Made by a program: the position numbers and the translations under genes. The notes under the pieces are model-generated. The model saw only the letters and a list, made by a program, of their open reading frames with translations, was not told where the DNA came from and made no database searches. A stretch of 64,000 nucleotides of DNA from Pilaira anomala (Eukaryota; Mucoromycota; Mucoromycetes; Mucorales; Mucoraceae): the NCBI GenBank assembly GCA_025716855.1, contig JAIXMQ010000010.1:668012-732011 (forward strand), in the 5' to 3' direction. Shown in pieces: positions 12,941-24,495 of this stretch. Every line of letters starts with the position of its first letter. The first letter of the stretch is position 1.

Positions 12941-14431
12941 TTTTTCTCCGACAGAGTGTTTTTGTTGTCTAAACTCGGGAAGGTGTGTCGTATTGTCGGC
13001 GCATCTTTTTTTGTTTGATAATCTCTCTCTCTCTCTCTCTCTCTCTTTTTATTATATGTAACTTGGGGGGTTTTTTTTTAAAGATTTGTTTTTTAAATAC
13101 AACTTGTTGATCCTGTGTAAAACAATAAAAGCCTTTCTCCCCCCCCCCGCCCCTTTCAACGCGTCTCCTTCAAATGTAACGATGCAAGTTCATATTTGAA
13201 AAAGGTTAGATTACACACAGCCAATTCAAAATTTTAAAGTTATACTAGAGTATATTATAAGATGTGCATTATTTAAGGTTTACTTTTTTTTTTTTACTTT
13301 TTTTAAAAGAAACCTTGAGGTCCAAGTAGTGACCACAATACTAAATATACAGTAATCTTGTAATACCATCTTTTTTTTTTTTTTTTTTTTTTTTCTAATT
13401 TAGTTTTATCTTGATTATAATATTATAATAACATGTTGAATAGAAGAAAAAAGAAGAGATAATATATATATATAAACAAATAAATAAATATTCTATTCTT
13501 ATAATCATAAAAGACGTTCTGTCAAGTTCTTCTTTTTATTACTTGCAGCGACTCGATTGTGTAATCATAACTGACCACGTAAAAAATTAGACCATCTGCA
13601 TCAACTATATAAGTCCCCCAAAATATAATTAAACATCATTTTTATCATGTGCGTGTATAAAGTTTGTTAGTTCGTATTTTTTAACGTTTTTCAGGAACTG
13701 GGAAATTTTTTTTTTTTTTTTTTCGTAACGAGAAAACCCCGCCTGCAGGAAGGGATTTGCCAGCGATTGATTATAATTACAGAGAAATGGCTAAATTCAA
13801 GTCTTGGCGTATTTATAAAATCACAAAGGAAAAAGTCTAGGCTTTTCTTTCATTATATACTTACAGAAATAGTTGATTTTTTTTTTGTTTTTGTTACTGA
13901 AAGATATCTTGTTGAAAAAAAAAAAAAAAAAAAAAAAAAAAAAGCATTTTATCTCACATTACAATACTCTCTCTTTCTCTTACTAAGAAAATGCAAAATC
14001 AACTAAAAATTTATCTTACGGTGGTACATTATATTTGACCGGCTCTCTGGTTCTGTTCGAAAAAATGACTAAGGCAATAGAATTCGATGAAATGATTTTC
14101 TTCCAGACCAAAAAAGTTAATTTCCATGCTGCTGTCCTACGAAATTTTAGAGGCCCAATCTTTCTATTGTTTGATTCGAATTTCTTTTTTGCATTTTATT
14201 AAAAACACGATTATATATTTATATTTCTCTTTATAGAATAGAATAAAATATCTTATGACTATCAGCAACAAAAATGATACAAATCGTATATAATACACAC
14301 TCGTGTTTATAATGATTACATGAACTGAAAGAATTTCTTTTGGGTTAGTACCAGTCTCGCTCTCTCTCTCTCTTTTTTTTTTCCCCCCAAAAAAAAAATA
14401 TATAATTATATTATATTACTTGGGCGTGGCA

Positions 14432-14433
<2 letters not shown>

Positions 14434-14477
<44 letters not shown>

Positions 14478-14493
14478 AAAAAAAAAAAAAAAA
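14434..14493. repeat. 60-base A tract with one interruption
   Basis: About 31 A, a single G, then about 28 A. One of the longest homopolymer blocks in the window; the exact length may be affected by sequencing. Confidence 0.85.
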
Positions 14494-15635
14494 GCGGGCA
14501 CTGTATACAATGATAAAAATTTCATGGTGTATCACTTTTTTATTACATAATTCGTTAGTATTTCCAGAAAGGGGAATAGTAGACGGAGTTATTCATTCTT
14601 TTTTTCACCATTTGGTGGTGGTGGTGGTGGATTAAAACTTGGCTGGTTTTATTTAGATTGGTCGAGACTAAATATAGAGCTTTTTTTTCTTTTGTGTATT
14701 TACTTCAAACGGAGAATCCGGTTTAGATTTTTTTTTGACAAATAAATTCTAAATTTGAAATTTATATGACAACATTCCTTCTTTTTTTTTATTGTCCTTC
14801 CCTCCCCCCACCACCAAAAAAAAAATGGGGGATTTTTTTTTTTCTGTTTATTTAGGAGTTTCTTTTTTGTGTGATCAAATAAAAAAAAACAAAAGTCGTG
14901 TGTTACATAAAGAAAGAAAAAAAAGAATAGTTTCATAAAAAAAAAAACTAGTTGCTTTGCAGTTAAAAAAGGGGGGAGAGGAGAAAAGAAGAAAAAGTGA
15001 ATGCAAAGTTCAACGTCAAATAAAATTCTTATTGTGCATGTGAATTCTTTTTTTTTTTTTTTCGTTTCACAATATTAATTTATTCAAACTCGTTATATGC
15101 ATACACATACACACGAACGCACATTTCAACAACCCTTCTGACTCTAACGCAGGTTTTTTTTTTTTTTTTTATGTGTCATACAATTCAAAACGGGTTTTAT
15201 TCGTAATTTGTTCGGAAATATCTAAAAAGTAGTAAATCATGATCGGAAATAACAGAAAGATCTAAAATGTTTATAGTTCTCTCCCCCCCCCCCCCTCTTT
15301 TTCTCTTCTCCTTTTTAAAAAAAAAGAGAGACATGCTTGTTGTACAAAAAATGTAAACATTCCGTAGAAAACGGGCCATCTGGTTCCGTCCAAGGTACCC
15401 TGATGACCTTTCCAGTTGAAAAAGGATCAGGTGCAAAAAGGGAAAAGCTTAATAAACAATTACTCATAAATTTTTTTGTGTCGATCTAAAACAAAACAAG
15501 GTACCTTTTTTTTTTTTTTTTTTTTTTACATCATTTTAAAAAATTAGAGACGAAAGTCACGTACACTATAAAAAAAATTTTTTTTTATTTTATAAATTTT
15601 TCATTTTCATTTTTTTATAAAAAAAAAGAGATGGG

Positions 15636-15830
15636 GGTTGGCGTCACCTTGCGGGTAGTGTAAGGCAAGGGACACCGGTGGATTCTGGAGATGGCAAGCC
15701 AGAGCTCCAAATTCCAGGCGGAAAAAATTAGATTAACAACGTGAGGGACATGTCCCTCATTATAGTTGTTAAACTATAAAGAACAGATACTACACTTGAT
15801 CTTAGCCAAAAGGCCTGAGAGGATAAAGAT
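15636..15830 (-). ncRNA. U2 spliceosomal snRNA
   Basis: On the minus strand the RNA starts near 15830 with ATCTTTATCCTCTCAGGCC and continues with the universally conserved U2 5' domain GGCCTTTTGGCTAAGATCAA then GTGTAGTATCTGTTC. The GTAGTA inside it base-pairs with intron branch points. It is followed by a stem-loop whose stem is the perfect palindrome TGAGGGACATGTCCCTCA, then an Sm-like site (AATTTTTTCC near 15720-15728) and 3' stem-loops rich in G and C. The 3' end near 15636 is an estimate; size would be about 195 nt, close to animal U2 and far shorter than yeast U2. This is the only structured RNA gene I could recognise in the window. Confidence 0.93.
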
Positions 15831-15855
15831 TCAAAAAGTTTCTGCCTTTTGCTCG

Positions 15856-15865
15856 CCTTTTTATA
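15856..15865 (-). promoter_or_regulatory. TATA box of the U2 snRNA gene
   Basis: TATAAAAAGG on the minus strand lies 26-35 bp upstream of the deduced U2 5' end at about 15830, the right spacing for a polymerase II TATA box. The short stretch between them is unusually GC-containing for this region. Function is inferred from position. Confidence 0.6.
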
Positions 15866-16296
15866 CTTTTTTTTTTTTCAAAAATTTTTTTCTCAACTGA
15901 TTTTGAAATAAGTGACCTTTCTTTTTTTTCTCCTTTAAAAAAAAAAAAAAAAATACCTATGATAAAGCAACACACGTGGATTTTGAAAGCAACATTTTTT
16001 ATTTTAAAACTTTGAAATAGATATTTGCCTGTATATATATATATATACTTGATTCTCATTTACTTTTTTTTTAATATTCGCTCTCTCTTTTATTAAAGTA
16101 TATCATGTCTTTTCTGTATACTTTTTTTTTTTTTTTTTAAAAAAAACACTATTTACACCACAAGATTTGTTAATGCAATTTCAAAATTGTAGTGACTTGA
16201 TTTGCGTGACGACTAAAAACTTTTTTTTTTTTTTTTTACAATCTTTATTTTTTTTTTTAAATTACACTCTACTATTCTTCGAATAAAATAGATATT
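15866..16296. other. Divergent promoter region between U2 and RPA34
   Basis: About 430 bp of T- and A-rich sequence separating two genes transcribed away from each other. No other gene seen. Confidence 0.5.
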
Positions 16297-17212
16297 ATGA
16301 GCTCAATGTAAATAATACAAGCTATACATACTTATTCTACATATACATATGTATATAAAAAGACTAACTCCAATAAAAAAAAAGTATTCCTGCAGGTTTT
16401 AAGCCAACACTTTCAAAATATGCTTCACCTTTTGACAAGGAAGTACTTGCTGATGACGACAAGGAGCTTTGGTTGATTCGTATTCCCGACAATGTAAGCC
16501 AAAAAAAAAAAAAAAAGACTTTATAAAAGAGAGAAATATTGAAAGCTAAAGAAAAATGATTTATAGTTGGACGAAGAAGATCTCGCTAACGTTAGAATGA
16601 AAGCACCTTCTCATAAAGCCAGTAAAAAGGCCTTAGCCAAATTAGAAAAGGATAATGATAAATTTGCTTTATATAAGGTACCTACACAACAAGATTTAGA
16701 TGAAGAAGAAGGAGGAGAGAGTTTAGATTTAGGTATTAGTGGACATGAAATGGTTGCCTTTGATTGTTTAGTACCTAGTCGTGAAGAGAATGGCAAACTT
16801 GTTTTTGGTAAGAACAAATATATATATATATATTGACAGATGTTTTAATATATGTGTATATACTTTTTTAAAAAAACTAGCACCCAAGAAATTCGATCAA
16901 TATTTAATTTTGAATCAAATTGTTGATATTCCCGATTCAACAGCTTATGCACAATCTATTCTTGATACACCTGTTTATAAAAGAGATCAACCTGAAGGAC
17001 TCAAGATGCGTTTCATGCCTTACGGTTATTACTCTGGTCAAGTCGTGTCAGAGGATGTAGAGATCGAAGAAGCGATCGAGAAAACATCAGATCAATCTAT
17101 CAAAAGAAAGAGAACAACAGATGAAGATACTACAGAGACCGAAAAGAAGAAGTCTAAAAAGGAAAAGAAGGAAAAGAAAAAGGATAAGAAGGTTAAAAAA
17201 GAAAAAGCATAA
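16297..17212 (+). CDS. RNA polymerase I subunit RPA34 (A34.5)-like protein
   Basis: Probable Pol I-specific subunit acting with RPA49 in rRNA synthesis in the nucleolus. 230 residues from exons 16297-16307, 16385-16493, 16567-16807 and 16881-17212. The first exon encodes only M-S-S-I; its junction to exon 2 restores MSSIIPAGFKPTLS, with a TACTAAC-like branch site (GACTAAC) before the acceptor, which supports this start. Family marks are the N-terminal F-x-P and the ELWLIRIPDN core motif, a middle dimerisation region (VFAPKKFDQYLILNQIVDIP), the FMPYG motif, and a Lys-rich tail (KKEKKEKKKDKKVKKEKA) like that of yeast Rpa34 (233 residues). The animal counterpart is PAF49. Confidence 0.85.
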
Positions 17213-17359
17213 AAAAATTATAAATGCATTTTTGCCTTAAAAGGAATTTTTAGTCCACGTCATCCAATTCATCTTGTATAAAACTTTTTTTTTTTTTTTT
17301 TTTTTTTTCTTTTTGTAATATTTCCTTTTTATCTTTTATATATATATATCAAAATAATC

Positions 17360-18464
17360 ATGTCTACTATTAACGTAAATATTAAATCTTCAAGTGATAA
17401 GAAATTCATCATCTCTATTGAGACTGAAAAGACAGTATTGGACTTAAAAAACACAATTGCTGAACAAACGCAAGTTCCTGCAGAAAGACAACGTCTCATC
17501 TACTCAGGTCGTGTCTTGAAAGACCATGATACTTTGGCTGACTGTAAGATTGCCGATGGTAATACTGTACATATGGTAAAGGGCTCTCAACCTGGTGCTC
17601 CTAAACGTAAGTCCTTGTTTTTATATATATATATATATGAACATCTGGTTTTAACATTGATATTTAGCTGCTGCTGCTACTACTACTACCGCTTCTGTTG
17701 CTACTGCATCTCCTACCACACCTACAAATACAACCACAACCACACCACCAAACACAACACAAAGTATGCCAGTAGACCCTCAATCCAACCCTTTCAATAT
17801 GTTTGGTTCTGGATTCGGTGCAGGTGCAATGGGTAATAGTTTTGGTGGTATGGACCCTAACATGACCAACCAAATGTTACAAAACCCAATGTTTGCTCAA
17901 TACATGTCAACTGTACTTCAAAATCCTGCCGTTTTAGATAGTATCATTCAAACGAATCCTCAATTATCTAGTATGGGTCCCGAAATTCGTAATATGATGC
18001 AATCACCTGAATTTAGACAAATGCTTTCTAATCCTGACATGATTCGTCAAATGGCTACCATGGCTTCTGCTGCAGGTGGTGCTGGTGCTGCTGGTGTTGG
18101 CGGTGGAGGATTTCCAGGTATGCCAATGGATCCACAATCCAATCCTTTTGCTAGTATGATGCAAAACACACAACAACAACAACAACAACAACAACAACCC
18201 CAATCCAATCCATTTGCAGGTTTTGGTAATGTACCTCCCGTTGATCCACAATTACAACAACGTATGGCAGCTCTCTTTGGTACACCTGGTACCTCACCTG
18301 CAGCTGTAACCGATACGCGTTCACCTGAAGAACGTTTTCAAGTTCAGTTACAACAATTAAACGAAATGGGATTTTGGGACGCAGCAAAGAACATTCGTGT
18401 CTTAACTGCAACAGGTGGTAATGTGAATGCAGCCATTGAAATGCTTTTTAATAACCCTAATTAA
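17360..18464 (+). CDS. DSK2: Ubiquilin / Dsk2, UBL-UBA proteasome shuttle
   Basis: Delivers ubiquitinated clients to the proteasome. 347 residues from exons 17360-17606 and 17668-18464. The N-terminal ubiquitin-like domain covers about residues 1-75 (STINVNIKSSSDKKFIISI, ending NTVHMVKGS). A Thr/Pro/Ala-rich linker follows, then STI1-like repeats at about 150-212 (NQMLQNPMFAQYMST, QNPAVLDSIIQTNPQLSS, NMMQSPEFRQMLSNP). A Gly/Ala-rich stretch and a run of nine Gln precede the C-terminal UBA domain at about 302-347 (LQQLNEMGFWDAAKNIRVL ... GNVNAAIEMLF). Domain order matches Dsk2 and ubiquilins exactly. It is transcribed in the same direction as RPA34, 147 bp downstream of its stop. Confidence 0.95.
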
Positions 18465-18501
18465 TTTAATATTTATTTTACTTTTTTTTTTTTTTTACTT
18501 T

Positions 18502-20862
18502 TTAACTTGTACGAAATAAAACTGTTAATAAAGATCTAAATTGTTGAAATGCAATTTCTACTTCAGGAGCCACTACACCTGTGATAGGTTCAGTGGTTGG
18601 GATAGGTGTATAGAGTTCAGGTTTCTTTGGTAATAAGAATTCAATATTTCTCATCCCTCCTCCTCCCATACTTTCTCCTCGATCAAGACCTTCGTTTTGA
18701 ACCCGTTTACCACTACGTGAATTCTCAATCAAGTATCCCTTGATACATTTCATCACGACTTCACCTCGTTTTTGAAGCCAGTTGAATTCCTTTTGCTCTG
18801 TGAATCGATCGGGAAGTAATAAAAGTGGGATCGAAAGTGAACTGATATCGTATTGTGTTGTCATCTTTAAGATATTACGTAAACCTAGGATCACTGGATG
18901 TCTATTGGACAAATCATGGGTTGTCATGGCTTTTTTTTTTTTTATGGGTTAATCATAAATTTAAAAAAAAAGAAGAAACCCCCCCCCCCTCCTCTCCCTC
19001 AACTTACCACTACTGTCAATCAATAAGTGAAATATAACTTGTTGACTAGGTAAATTAGAATGCTTTGTAACAAAGAAAGAACCTTCTACTAAACGATCGA
19101 AATCATTTTCGATTAAACTCAATTGAGCCTCAATATCCGAGAAATGAAATTCGGTGGATTGTTGACATCGATCAAATAAAGCCTTATTACTTGATTTACC
19201 CAACTTGTACTGTCTCCAACCCTTTTTTTCCAACTCGTTTAATTCAACCAAGACAATCATGGCACTTAGATGACTTGTATATAACTTGGTTGAAGTCTCT
19301 GCTCGATAGGCCATTTCTCTAGGTGGATCATAGACTGGATGAAATACTTCCGTGGCTTCATCCGTGACCAATAACCTTAAATTATGAGAGGATTTAATTT
19401 GTGTGGTTCCCATGGAGATCGTAAAGGATTCCACTAGTTGAGGACTACTTTGTTGCATCAATCGCGTGCCACCACTTTCATCATTTTCAATCCCGAAATT
19501 CTCCATGGCTTTACCTATCCAACCACTTAATTTCTTCATGGAGGATAAATTGGTGTTTTCCATATTTTGCTTTTGTTGATGCAAGAAAGAAATTGGGTTC
19601 CAACTCTTGGTAGGTGCATTGTTGTTGTTGTTGTTCTTGGCTGTTAAGAAACTAGTGGGAGTGGTTGAAAGTCTTTGTAATGAATGACGTCGATCGGTTT
19701 GACGTACAGAGAGTGGAGGTGAGGGTGTCATGTCTGGACGAGAGACTTGACTTAATGAATAAGATCTTCGATAGGGAGTACTTGTACTAGGTCGGATCTT
19801 TTGTTCTTGCATATAAGCATCTATCTTGTTTGAATTATCTACTAATAATCCAATGGCTGCCTCCATATTTTGATTTCCAAGTACTAAAGCTGCTTCTACG
19901 CGTTCTTTTGCAAACCCCATCTTGACTAATTCAATCGATTGTGGTGATTGTAGCGTCGATTCAATGGATTCAGGTGAAGAACTGGTTCTTACCAGATCAT
20001 GACTACTGCTATTATGACTCAATCTTGCCTTGGATGAACTTTCATGACTTTTAATACTTCCATCGTTTGCTTGATGCGTATCGGATTGTTTGACACGTCC
20101 AGCGGCTACAGCCACAATTTCCTTTCCATCTAATTTAGTCAATACATCTTGTTGTTTTTCATCCGAGAGATGAGAAAGTCTTGATTGATATTCTCTGTAT
20201 AATTCAATCACGAATTCTCTATACTCTTGTCTTTGAGTTTGTTGTACTTGAAGTATATCCGATTGCCATGTAGCTTGAAACATCTCGGTTTCTTCTACTT
20301 GTCTTGTGAATAAGGTGGTTGGATTATTGGAACTTCCTTCGATCTCTAACCCGTGTCGATCTTTCATGACCAGCAATTCTTGTTCGAATTTTCCTATTAA
20401 TTCTTGCATTGCAAACGCATAACTTTGTTCCAACTCTAATAAGGTATCAAATATAGCGGCTATAGGACAATGTACAAGTGTATGATATGCACGCGGAAAG
20501 ATATCCTAAAAAAAAAAAAAATTGTTAATATACTATATATAATGTGTATATATATATATATTTACTTCTTCAGGTTTATTGTTATAAAAAAGCGTGTTGG
20601 ATTGATAGGCGTCAAGAAACAAGTGTCTTGACTCCTTTCTATCTCGTTTGGATGGTTCAGGTGTGGTTTGACAGGAACTAGCTAGTGTCATGGTGGAATA
20701 GATGGAACTAAATACATGGGCTGGTAAAGCATGTGTTTCTAAAAGATGATGACAAAAGTCTTTTATATTTTGTCCTTTATTCACTTTGACTTTAAATTCT
20801 TTATCAACACTGGGTAAATTAACTTTTGCTTCAAATGAACGAGTTGCCAACATGGTATACAT
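18502..20862 (-). CDS. C12orf4-like (DUF2362) protein with a UBA-like segment
   Basis: Homologue of the poorly known animal protein C12orf4. 740 residues from exons 20862-20566, 20505-19008 and 18929-18502. Family-like stretches: RAYHTLVHCPIAAIFDTLLE followed by LEQSYAFAMQELIGKFE (coiled coil), EEYREF-type helix (QRQEYREFVIELYREY), ESFTISMGTTQIKSSHNLRL, FFVTKHSNLPSQQVIFHLL, VILGLRNILKMTTQYDISSL and SIPLLLLPD. Between the coiled coil and the ESFTI block sits a long Ser-rich insert with a UBA-like segment, IELVKMGFAKERVEAALVL then NQNMEAAIGLLVDNS, suggesting ubiquitin binding. It converges on DSK2, whose stop is 37 bp away. The molecular function of the family is not established. A coding-looking stretch further upstream (20930-21010 on minus) could be an extra 5' exon; I left it out. 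Confidence 0.85.
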
Positions 20863-21476
20863 ATGTAAAAAAAAAAAAAAAAAAAAAAGGGAGGGCACGA
20901 AAAAAAAAAAAAAAAAAAAAAAAAGGCTATAATATTTAAAAACGCCAATTCTTGGTACACCACATGATTCTAATAATAATTTTGCTTTTAATGCGGTTGT
21001 TTGGGTTTTGGTTTGATTCAAGATATAGATATATATATATATATATATGGCGGGTTGATTTAGATTTATATATACAAAAGATGCATAATAAAACAAATGT
21101 GAAAATGGAACCACTTGAATATTATTTTTCCAGCAAGGCAAAATAAACTCTTTTTTAGTAGTATCAATAATAATTGGTCCGCATGAATGAATGAGGAAAA
21201 AAAAAATGAACTGACAATGACGCATGAATATGATACAATAAGCAAATCTTTTTTATATATACACAATACGTGGTAAAAGGTTAAATGGTTTCTGAAGCAA
21301 AAAAAAAGATGAGTTTCAAAAAAGAAAAAGCAAACATCAAATTATACAAAAGTTCTATTTCCGTAAATCTCTATAGAATAAAAAGGGGGGGGGGGAGGAG
21401 GAGGAGGAGGAGAAGGAAATACACGTGTGTTAAACAAGGCCATCATGCAAAACAATTGTTGATTATAAAATGTAAT

Positions 21477-21515
<39 letters not shown>

Positions 21516-21862
21516 GGGCGTACAAAGAATTAAATCTTATTTTTATAAATAATAATGAATTGGGGGGTGTTGTCACAAAAATAAAATAGAATTTTTGGGG
21601 GATTTGAAAAAAGGGGGAAAGGTTATACAAAGGGGGGAGGAGGACAGAGGGAGAAGAAAGGGGGGGAGTGAAAAAAAAAAAATGGAACGGATGTGTGTAT
21701 TATTTTGAGGGATATTTGGTATTTATGGTCCGACAATGGTTTTTTTTTTTTTTTTTTTTTTTTAGTATATATAGAAGGTAAAATAAAATAAAAAAAAAAA
21801 AATTATTTATTATTTATACAATTATATATTATACGTACATACACACACACTCATACACTCAT

Positions 21863-21894
<32 letters not shown>

Positions 21895-21906
21895 TCATAC
21901 ATACTC
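20863..21906. other. Divergent promoter region with poly-T and CA repeats
   Basis: Contains a G-rich AGG repeat (about 21389-21415), poly-T runs and a CA-rich microsatellite (about 21841-21894) directly upstream of the cyclin start. On the minus strand around 20930-21010 a short coding-looking frame (ALKAKLLLESCGVPRIGVF) is present but not assigned to a gene. Confidence 0.5.
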
Positions 21907-22539
21907 ATGTCGCTTTTATCCATCACAAATCCAGTACAATTAGCAGAGATTTGCGCTACGATTATACCATGTATTTGGTCAGGAACATGTAAAAGACAAT
22001 TACTGAATCCAAAGCGTCATCAAACATTTAAACTATTTGTTCAAAAAGTATTAAAATCTACACAAATTTCAACAAGTTGTGTATTTTTATCATTGTATTA
22101 TATTCAAAAATTAAGGATGGCCTATCCATCGATTCGAGCCTCAATTGGATCCGAAGTGAGATTATTTACCACATCACTTGTATTAGCAAACAAATACTTG
22201 GATGATAATACGTTTGCAAACAAAACTTGGTCTCAAGTCTCTAGTATACCCGTCAATCAATTAAATATAATGGAAATCGAATTCTTATCTGCATTAAATT
22301 ATACAATTCATATCACTCAATCTCAATTTTTTGATTGGGTTCAAAAGTGTCAACAATGGTGGAATTTATTATCTATACCCGCTCTTCTGCCTATACAACC
22401 ACAAAAGAGACATTGTGATTATATAGATGATAATTACCCAAAAAAGAAATTTTCCATCGATTATTATTCAAACGTAAAACCCATCTTGAGCTGGTCCTCA
22501 TCTGTATCTGCTCTTTCCTCTTCAAGGTACAATACTTGA
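21907..22539 (+). CDS. PCL-type cyclin (Pho85 cyclin family)
   Basis: Predicted regulatory partner of a Pho85/Cdk5-like kinase. Intronless, 210 residues. A single cyclin box spans about residues 25-145: FKLFVQKVLKSTQISTSCVF (helix 1-2), RLFTTSLVLANKYLDDNTFA (helix 3, with the Lys typical of cyclin boxes), KTWSQVSSIPVNQLNIMEIE (helix 4) and FLSALNYTIHITQSQFFDWV (helix 5). The W-S-x-V-S ... N-x-M-E-x-E-F-L pattern is diagnostic of Pcl1/Pcl2/Clg1-like cyclins. The C-terminus is Ser/Tyr-rich and has no domain. The start codon directly follows a CA-repeat leader. The partner kinase and process (polarity, cell cycle, phosphate) cannot be read from sequence. Confidence 0.88.
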   Translation: MSLLSITNPVQLAEICATIIPCIWSGTCKRQLLNPKRHQTFKLFVQKVLKSTQISTSCVFLSLYYIQKLRMAYPSIRASIGSEVRLFTTSLVLANKYLDDNTFANKTWSQVSSIPVNQLNIMEIEFLSALNYTIHITQSQFFDWVQKCQQWWNLLSIPALLPIQPQKRHCDYIDDNYPKKKFSIDYYSNVKPILSWSSSVSALSSSRYNT

Positions 22540-22720
22540 TTATAAAAAAGAATAATTATTGTTATTGTTGTACATATTTATAAATAAATTACATTATTAT
22601 TATTATACGATCGACACCTACTATATAAAAAATTCTGGGCTTTTTTTTTTTTTTTTTTTTTTTCCTTCACACGTGTAATTGTTCAACTGACTGTTATTAT
22701 AATATTTACATTTCCCGCCG

Positions 22721-22757
<37 letters not shown>

Positions 22758-22826
22758 GATGAAACTTTGTACTACTTGACTCGTAAAAATATATAGGTTA
22801 CACCTCTTTGAGAATTAATTATTTTT

Positions 22827-23445
22827 TTATTGTAATTCATTGGGGTTTCTAATGTAATGATCCATACGATGAAGGAATTTCTTTGCTTTTTCATCTCTCA
22901 TCACTTTATCTCCGTCTAATCTAATTTGAACCAAACGTTCGACCTTGTTCTTCTTTTCAGTCACTTCTCCTGCAAGATAACCAATCAAATCATCTACCTC
23001 TTGAACTTTACTCTTTCTCTCTTGTCCAATACTCAACACATAAGGTTTAGATGCTTGATAAGAATCTGTAATGAAGTCATAACTAGGCTCAGCTAAATTG
23101 AACACCCTAATTTTTTTTTTTTTTTTTTTAGTAAATTTTTTTTTTATAACTCCTTTCTCTCTCTTTCTCTCTCTCTCTCTCTTACCTAAATTGTTTTCCG
23201 TCGCCAATAATACTTGGCTTCTTATTTGTTACATCTTGTACAGCATATTTAGCTGCCTTGGCAATAAATTCCATCACTATAATAATAGATACAATTAAAT
23301 ATTTATATTATGTAATCATGTGTATATATGTCTTACCATTCAAGTTACGTTCAAGATGATCAATCTTGATTTCTTTCGTCATAAAAGTAGGAACAGCTTC
23401 AACCTTTTTCTTTTCATCCTTCTTTGCACTCTATTATACACATTT

Positions 23446-23477
<32 letters not shown>

Positions 23478-23846
23478 CTTTTCTTATCTCTACTTTTTTA
23501 CCTTGGCAAACACAATTTGATCACGAGGAGGAGCAATACTAAGGGTAGGTTTAGGTGCTGGCTTAGGTTTGATTAAATTGAGATGAGCTAAAACATCTCC
23601 TTTCAAAATACGACCTCCGTTACCAGATGCTTGAATACTACCGAGATCCTTAATACCATACTTTAATACCAAACTTAAAACTGCAGGAGATAAGGGTTTC
23701 TTGAGTTGACTTGTGTCGAGATCATGATGAGAAATAGATTGACCACCAGGTGATTGAGTAGCAGGTGCTGTTGCAGGTTCAGCAGGAGCTGCTGCTTCTA
23801 ATTTATTTTGATTAGTCACTTTTTTATAAATATAACACTCTCACTA

Positions 23847-23908
<62 letters not shown>

Positions 23909-24495
23909 TTTACCTTTCTTTTCTTCAGCAGCGGGCTCTGATGATGATCCTTCTTCAGCAGGAATTTCAACAGATGAAATATCATCTCCTTCTTCTGCTA
24001 AAAGTGCAATCAAACTATTAACAGATCCTTTACCTCCATCAGGAAGCTTTTTTTTTTTATTTTATTTTTTATAATTATGATTATCAGTACCACCCACTTT
24101 TATTAACTCCTTATCTTTTTTTTTTTTTTTTTTTTTTGGTATACTTACAATAATTTTAGCTAAAATACCATCTTCAGGGGCCTCTACATCAATTTGTGCT
24201 TTATCCGTTTCAAGTTCTAAAAGGATATCACCAGCTGCAAAAGAATCTCCTTCTTTCAATTTCCATTTATGAATAGTTCCTTCTGTCATAGTAGGACTCA
24301 TAGCAGGTAAATTCAAACGACTAATCGCTGCATTGGTTGCAGACGTATGGAACCCTACAAAAAAGAAAAAGTTAGTTTCCCTTTCACCTCTTCTTCTTTT
24401 TTTTTTAAAAAAAAAAAAGAAAACTAGTTCTTTGCTTTCTTACCTAAGGTACAGGTCTTGGTGACTTTGGTGATTTGAAAAGCAACACGATGCAT
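22827..24495 (-). CDS. PDX1: Pyruvate dehydrogenase complex protein X (E3-binding protein)
   Basis: Mitochondrial structural subunit that anchors dihydrolipoamide dehydrogenase (E3) to the pyruvate dehydrogenase core. 390 residues from seven exons (24495-24444, 24354-24149, 24046-23914, 23818-23502, 23430-23337, 23276-23186, 23106-22827), all in phase. The basic N-terminus [14 protein letters not shown] is a mitochondrial presequence. A lipoyl domain follows ([18 protein letters not shown], lipoyl-Lys in [11 protein letters not shown]), an Ala/Pro/Glu linker, then a peripheral-subunit-binding domain ([20 protein letters not shown] ... [13 protein letters not shown]). The C-terminus is short and lacks the E2 acetyltransferase HxxxDG motif, which separates protein X from true E2. 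The intron at 23819-23913 contains a 58-base poly-T. Confidence 0.88.
23849..23906. repeat. 58-base poly-T inside a PDX1 intron
   Basis: On the coding (minus) strand this is poly-A in the middle of a 95 bp intron, leaving very little other sequence for splicing signals. Confidence 0.9.

Larger units (their letters stand above)
11131..15635. other. 4.5 kb gene-free block
   Basis: Between PAN2 and the U2 gene. Very AT-rich, crowded with poly-A, poly-T, CT and short CAG repeats. Small open frames exist (for example 73 codons on minus at 11605-11826, 79 codons on plus at 13767-14006 and 45 codons on plus at 14065-14202), but they run through homopolymers or lack any recognisable domain, so I do not call them genes. 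No tRNA-like or transposon structure was recognised. Confidence 0.5.

Noticed and set aside
14065..14202. 45-codon plus ORF (MTKAIEFDEMIFFQTKK...)
   Set aside because: Protein-like at first sight, but short, ends in poly-Phe, and has no leader, splice sites or family; chance is likely in 4.5 kb of spacer.
20533..21225. 230-codon minus ORF covering the N-terminus of the C12orf4-like gene and upstream DNA
   Set aside because: Its first half reads through TA and poly-T runs. Only the part from 20862 matches the family, so the gene start was set there.
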